Source: Odiellus spinosus (taxonomy: Eukaryota > Arthropoda > Arachnida > Opiliones > Phalangiidae). From it: 64,000 nucleotides of DNA. Shown here piece after piece: positions 63,693-64,000 of this stretch (position 1 is its first letter; each line of letters starts with the position of its first letter). The stretch lies in assembly GCA_963920705.1 (NCBI GenBank), contig OY987225.1, positions 9,031,210-9,095,209 on the forward strand. Reading direction: 5' to 3'. Below the pieces are notes generated by a model. The model saw nothing but the letters and a program-made list of their open reading frames with translations. It made no database searches and had not been told where the DNA came from. Made by a program: the position numbers and the translations under genes.

Positions 63693-64000
63693 ATGCTCCT
63701 TTCATCAGTAAAAATGTATATTCACCGAAAACATGTACAACATTGTTCAAATCCATCAAATAAAAATTTATGTTTCAGTGTCTGGTGTGATCACTGTGGT
63801 TCTAAGGACATACGAAGCTGTGTACCCATTTCGTTCACACATGGTTTCAGCATTCTACTGCATGAACGAACTTTGTGGACATTATCTAACACTCGTTGAA
63901 ATGGTTGATGTTGATTACGATCTTACTGTAAATGTTTTCTTTAATGAAAGGGGGTGCAAATCGGCTAAATTTATGGGAATTTCTTTATATATTGAGAGTC
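63693..64000 (+). pseudogene. tandem zinc-ribbon copy, frameshifted and cut by window end
   Basis: It shows the same layout as the gene 400 bp upstream: AAATAAAAATTTATGTTTCAG at the acceptor, 'WCDHCGSKDIRS', then after a one-base shift a frame with 'YCMNELCGHYL' and VNVFFNERGCKSAKF, running off the window at 64000. The CMNELC string is identical to its neighbour. The shift near 63810 breaks it. An unspliced ATG frame (63693 or 63709) also leads into the CXXC. Confidence 0.55.

Overview
The window looks like arthropod, most likely insect, nuclear DNA. It is very AT-rich and gene-poor, carries many short interstitial TTAGG-type runs (the insect telomere motif), and is packed with eukaryotic mobile elements: Tc1/mariner, pogo, Harbinger-like and TTAA-type MITEs, a Ty3/Gypsy-like gag, Penelope remnants and a Polinton/Maverick. 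There is no bacterial-style gene organisation and no rRNA, tRNA or CRISPR that I can see. The species cannot be named from sequence alone.

Layout. 1-16.5 kb: decayed transposons and repeats (a DD41D transposase fragment, a palindrome-rich element, a 150-bp tandem array inside a GCGC-rich inverted-repeat element with a MITE nested in it, a broken gag gene) and two orphan minus-strand reading frames (13.5-15.7 kb). 16.5-38.3 kb: a Polinton/Maverick (adintovirus-like) endogenous viral region. Its plus-strand arm holds a basic virion protein, a broken major capsid protein, an orphan gene, a broken retroviral-type integrase and a broken adenovirus-type protease. Its minus-strand arm holds a broken protein-primed DNA polymerase B, a BIR-domain gene (dead here), a small GADD34/PPP1R15-like reading frame, the packaging ATPase, two virion-protein genes and a membrane protein. 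Spliced accessory genes lie around this core: a recurring short zinc-ribbon family, an acidic three-exon gene and a 255-residue orphan.

38.3-45.9 kb has no convincing gene. 46.4-58.8 kb is a chain of TA-target insertions lying end to end: an apparently intact pogo-type transposon with perfect inverted repeats and a one-intron transposase; an 8.6-kb DD41D Tc1/mariner-type element whose inverted repeats contain a hugely expanded 39-bp minisatellite with higher-order structure; and a 187-bp palindromic MITE. The chain is flanked by inverted Penelope-like remnants. 60-62.2 kb is a second, partial copy of the Polinton minus-strand cassette, in which the BIR gene is intact. 62.8-64 kb holds two more zinc-ribbon genes in tandem next to a decayed unknown gene.

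The most interesting biology is the tight Polinton cassette polB / BIR / GADD34-like / ATPase, in which consecutive genes abut or overlap. It would pair an apoptosis inhibitor with a protein phosphatase 1 recruiter expected to reverse host translation shut-off. The second highlight is the spliced zinc-ribbon family found at five or more places in and around the viral sequence.
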